A DNA stretch of 64,000 nt, from the NCBI RefSeq assembly GCF_900110485.1, contig NZ_FODY01000005.1:77093-141092 (forward strand), written 5' to 3'. The notes beneath the pieces are model-generated. The model did not search any database, was not told where the DNA came from, and was given only the letters and a program-made list of their open reading frames with translations. Numbering within the stretch: the first letter of the stretch is position 1; each line of letters starts with the position of its first letter. Shown piece by piece: positions 63,087 to 64,000 of this stretch. The translations under genes were made by a program, and so were the position numbers. The DNA is from Propionispora vibrioides (GTDB lineage Bacteria; Bacillota; Negativicutes; Propionisporales; Propionisporaceae).

Positions 63087-63866
63087 CTATGTCTTTCTCA
63101 GGCCGCCAAACCGCCGCTCCCGCTGTTGATAGTCCTGAAGTGCCTGAATAAATTGCTCCGGTCCAAAATCCGGCCAATTCATGCCGGTCAGCCAGATTTC
63201 CGTATAGGCCAATTGCCATAATAAGAAATTGCTGATACGGCAGTCACCGCCAGGTCTAATGAGTAAATCAGGGTCAGGCAGATCGGCTGTATATAAATAT
63301 TTTTTTATCAGGCTTTCATCAATGTCCGCCGGCGTACAGTTGCCGTTCTGCACTTTTTCGGCAATTATTTGAACAGCCCGCACCAATTCGGCCCGTCCGC
63401 CATAATTGACGGCCAAATTCAAAATAAGTCCCGGATTGTGTCTGGTACGGTCCTGCGCTTTTTCCATTTTATGTTGCAAGGCTGGCGCTAATTCGTCCAG
63501 CTTGCCGATAAACCGAATTTGCACCCTTTTATTATGCAATTCATTAATTTCGCTATCAAGAAAGTCGGAAAATAATTTCATTAGAAAATCAACTTCTTCC
63601 ACCGGCCTTTTCCAGTTTTCCGTGGAAAACGCATAGGTGGTAAGTACCTTTAACCCTATATCGGAAGCTACCGTAACAATTTTGCGCAGTGCTTCCACAC
63701 CCGCACTGTGCCCGTAAGTACGGGGCATCCCCTTTTTTTGGGCCCATCGCCCGTTTCCATCCATAATCACAGCAACATGTTCAGGCAGATTGTCCTTATC
63801 CAGCTTGTCATATAAATCCTGTCCAGTTACCTGTACTTGCTGTTTTCCAAACCACTTTTTCCACAC
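63087..63866 (-). CDS. uppS: isoprenyl (undecaprenyl) diphosphate synthase
   Basis: A 259-residue cis-prenyltransferase that makes the undecaprenyl carrier for wall synthesis. HVAVIMDGNGRWAQKKG near 29 carries the catalytic aspartate. TYAFSTENWKRP near 79 and LLIRPGGDCRISNFLLWQ near 197 match the family. GTG 63866 lies eight bases after GGAGG; an upstream TTG overlaps that site. Confidence 0.96.
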   Translation of the reverse strand: MWKKWFGKQQVQVTGQDLYDKLDKDNLPEHVAVIMDGNGRWAQKKGMPRTYGHSAGVEALRKIVTVASDIGLKVLTTYAFSTENWKRPVEEVDFLMKLFSDFLDSEINELHNKRVQIRFIGKLDELAPALQHKMEKAQDRTRHNPGLILNLAVNYGGRAELVRAVQIIAEKVQNGNCTPADIDESLIKKYLYTADLPDPDLLIRPGGDCRISNFLLWQLAYTEIWLTGMNWPDFGPEQFIQALQDYQQRERRFGGLRKT

Positions 63867-63903
63867 AAAAGTGACCTCCAAATAAATGCATATGAAACAT
63901 AAA

Positions 63904-63921
63904 CCCCCTCACAAGAGGGGG
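63904..63921 (-). terminator. terminator of ferredoxin gene
   Basis: CCCCCTC / GAGGGGG around a 4-base loop, then TTTATGTTT on the minus strand. Confidence 0.85.
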
Positions 63922-63927
63922 CTCCAA

Positions 63928-64000
63928 TTAGGGGGCTACGATAGCACCAACCGGACAAACCGCCGCACAGGCGCCGCACTCTACGCATTCATCGGAAATA
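63928..64000 (-). CDS. 4Fe-4S ferredoxin, C-terminal part
   Basis: The minus-strand frame ending at TAA 63928-63930 gives SDECVECGACAAVCPVGAIVAP, with the CxxCxxCxxxCP cluster motif of bacterial ferredoxins. The gene begins beyond the right edge. It carries electrons for redox enzymes. frr, usually upstream of uppS, is not seen in this position. Confidence 0.88.
   Translation of the reverse strand, partial: ISDECVECGACAAVCPVGAIVAP

Overview
The window is a 64 kb piece of a spore-forming Firmicute chromosome. The best fit is the Negativicutes, family Sporomusaceae (Sporomusa/Pelosinus/Propionispora-like). This is an inference from gene content and order: spoVS, ylxY/mlpA/ymxH next to pnp, a PolC-type replicase, an L-box before dapB, a c-di-AMP riboswitch before a 3D-domain wall protein, and a uppS-cdsA-rseP-ispG-proS-polC-rimP-nusA-ylxR-ylxQ-infB-rbfA-nrnA-truB-ribF-rpsO-pnp run. 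Nearly every gene from 6.2 kb onward lies on the minus strand, so the operons read from right to left.

Region 1 (1-6216) is an AT-rich accessory island at a tRNA-Val(GAC) gene (6140-6216, minus). A 3'-half tRNA copy at 913-957 and paired 9-bp repeats just inside each end mark an integrated element of about 5.2 kb. Its cargo is an orphan two-helix protein, a frameshifted DUF6236 gene, a dUTPase translationally coupled to a membrane-anchored dCTP-deaminase-like protein that lacks the expected catalytic residues, and an SH3-domain membrane protein interrupted by an in-frame amber codon. Left of the tRNA copy, an integrase C-terminus and a truncated M50 gene look like remains of a second, older element.

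Region 2 (6.2-14 kb) carries a DMT-type transporter, an alpha/beta hydrolase, a c-di-AMP-riboswitch-controlled wall hydrolase, a DUF3870 protein, a P-loop/Asp23-like fusion, a coiled-coil protein, a PHP phosphoesterase, leucyl aminopeptidase and spoVS with a sigma-H-like promoter. Region 3 (14-31.5 kb) holds rny (apparent AUC start), recX, recA (LexA box), a DEAD-box helicase, cinA, rimO, a solute-binding protein, a YgiQ radical SAM enzyme, a RodZ-like protein, ftsK, ylzJ, tepA and rnjA. Region 4 (31.7-38.7 kb) holds the diaminopimelate/lysine genes dapB-asd-dapG-dapA behind an L-box, then stress and membrane proteins and a second dUTPase. Region 5 (38.7-46 kb) has an M16 peptidase, an amidase, a GH18 hydrolase, ylxY, pnp and rpsO. 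Region 6 (46-64 kb) is the translation/replication/isoprenoid/lipid backbone, ending in the tail of a ferredoxin gene.

Three themes deserve attention. (i) At least four families of short non-coding repeats sit between genes; one 160-162 bp family (three copies) has terminal inverted repeats and TA flanks, and one copy supplies the ftsK stop codon. (ii) Conserved blocks have gaps: dxr is missing between cdsA and rseP, pgsA between rimO and cinA, and PolC lacks its internal proofreading exonuclease. (iii) The tRNA island carries an unusual dUTPase/dCTP-deaminase-like membrane pair. All calls come from reading the sequence; no database search was run.
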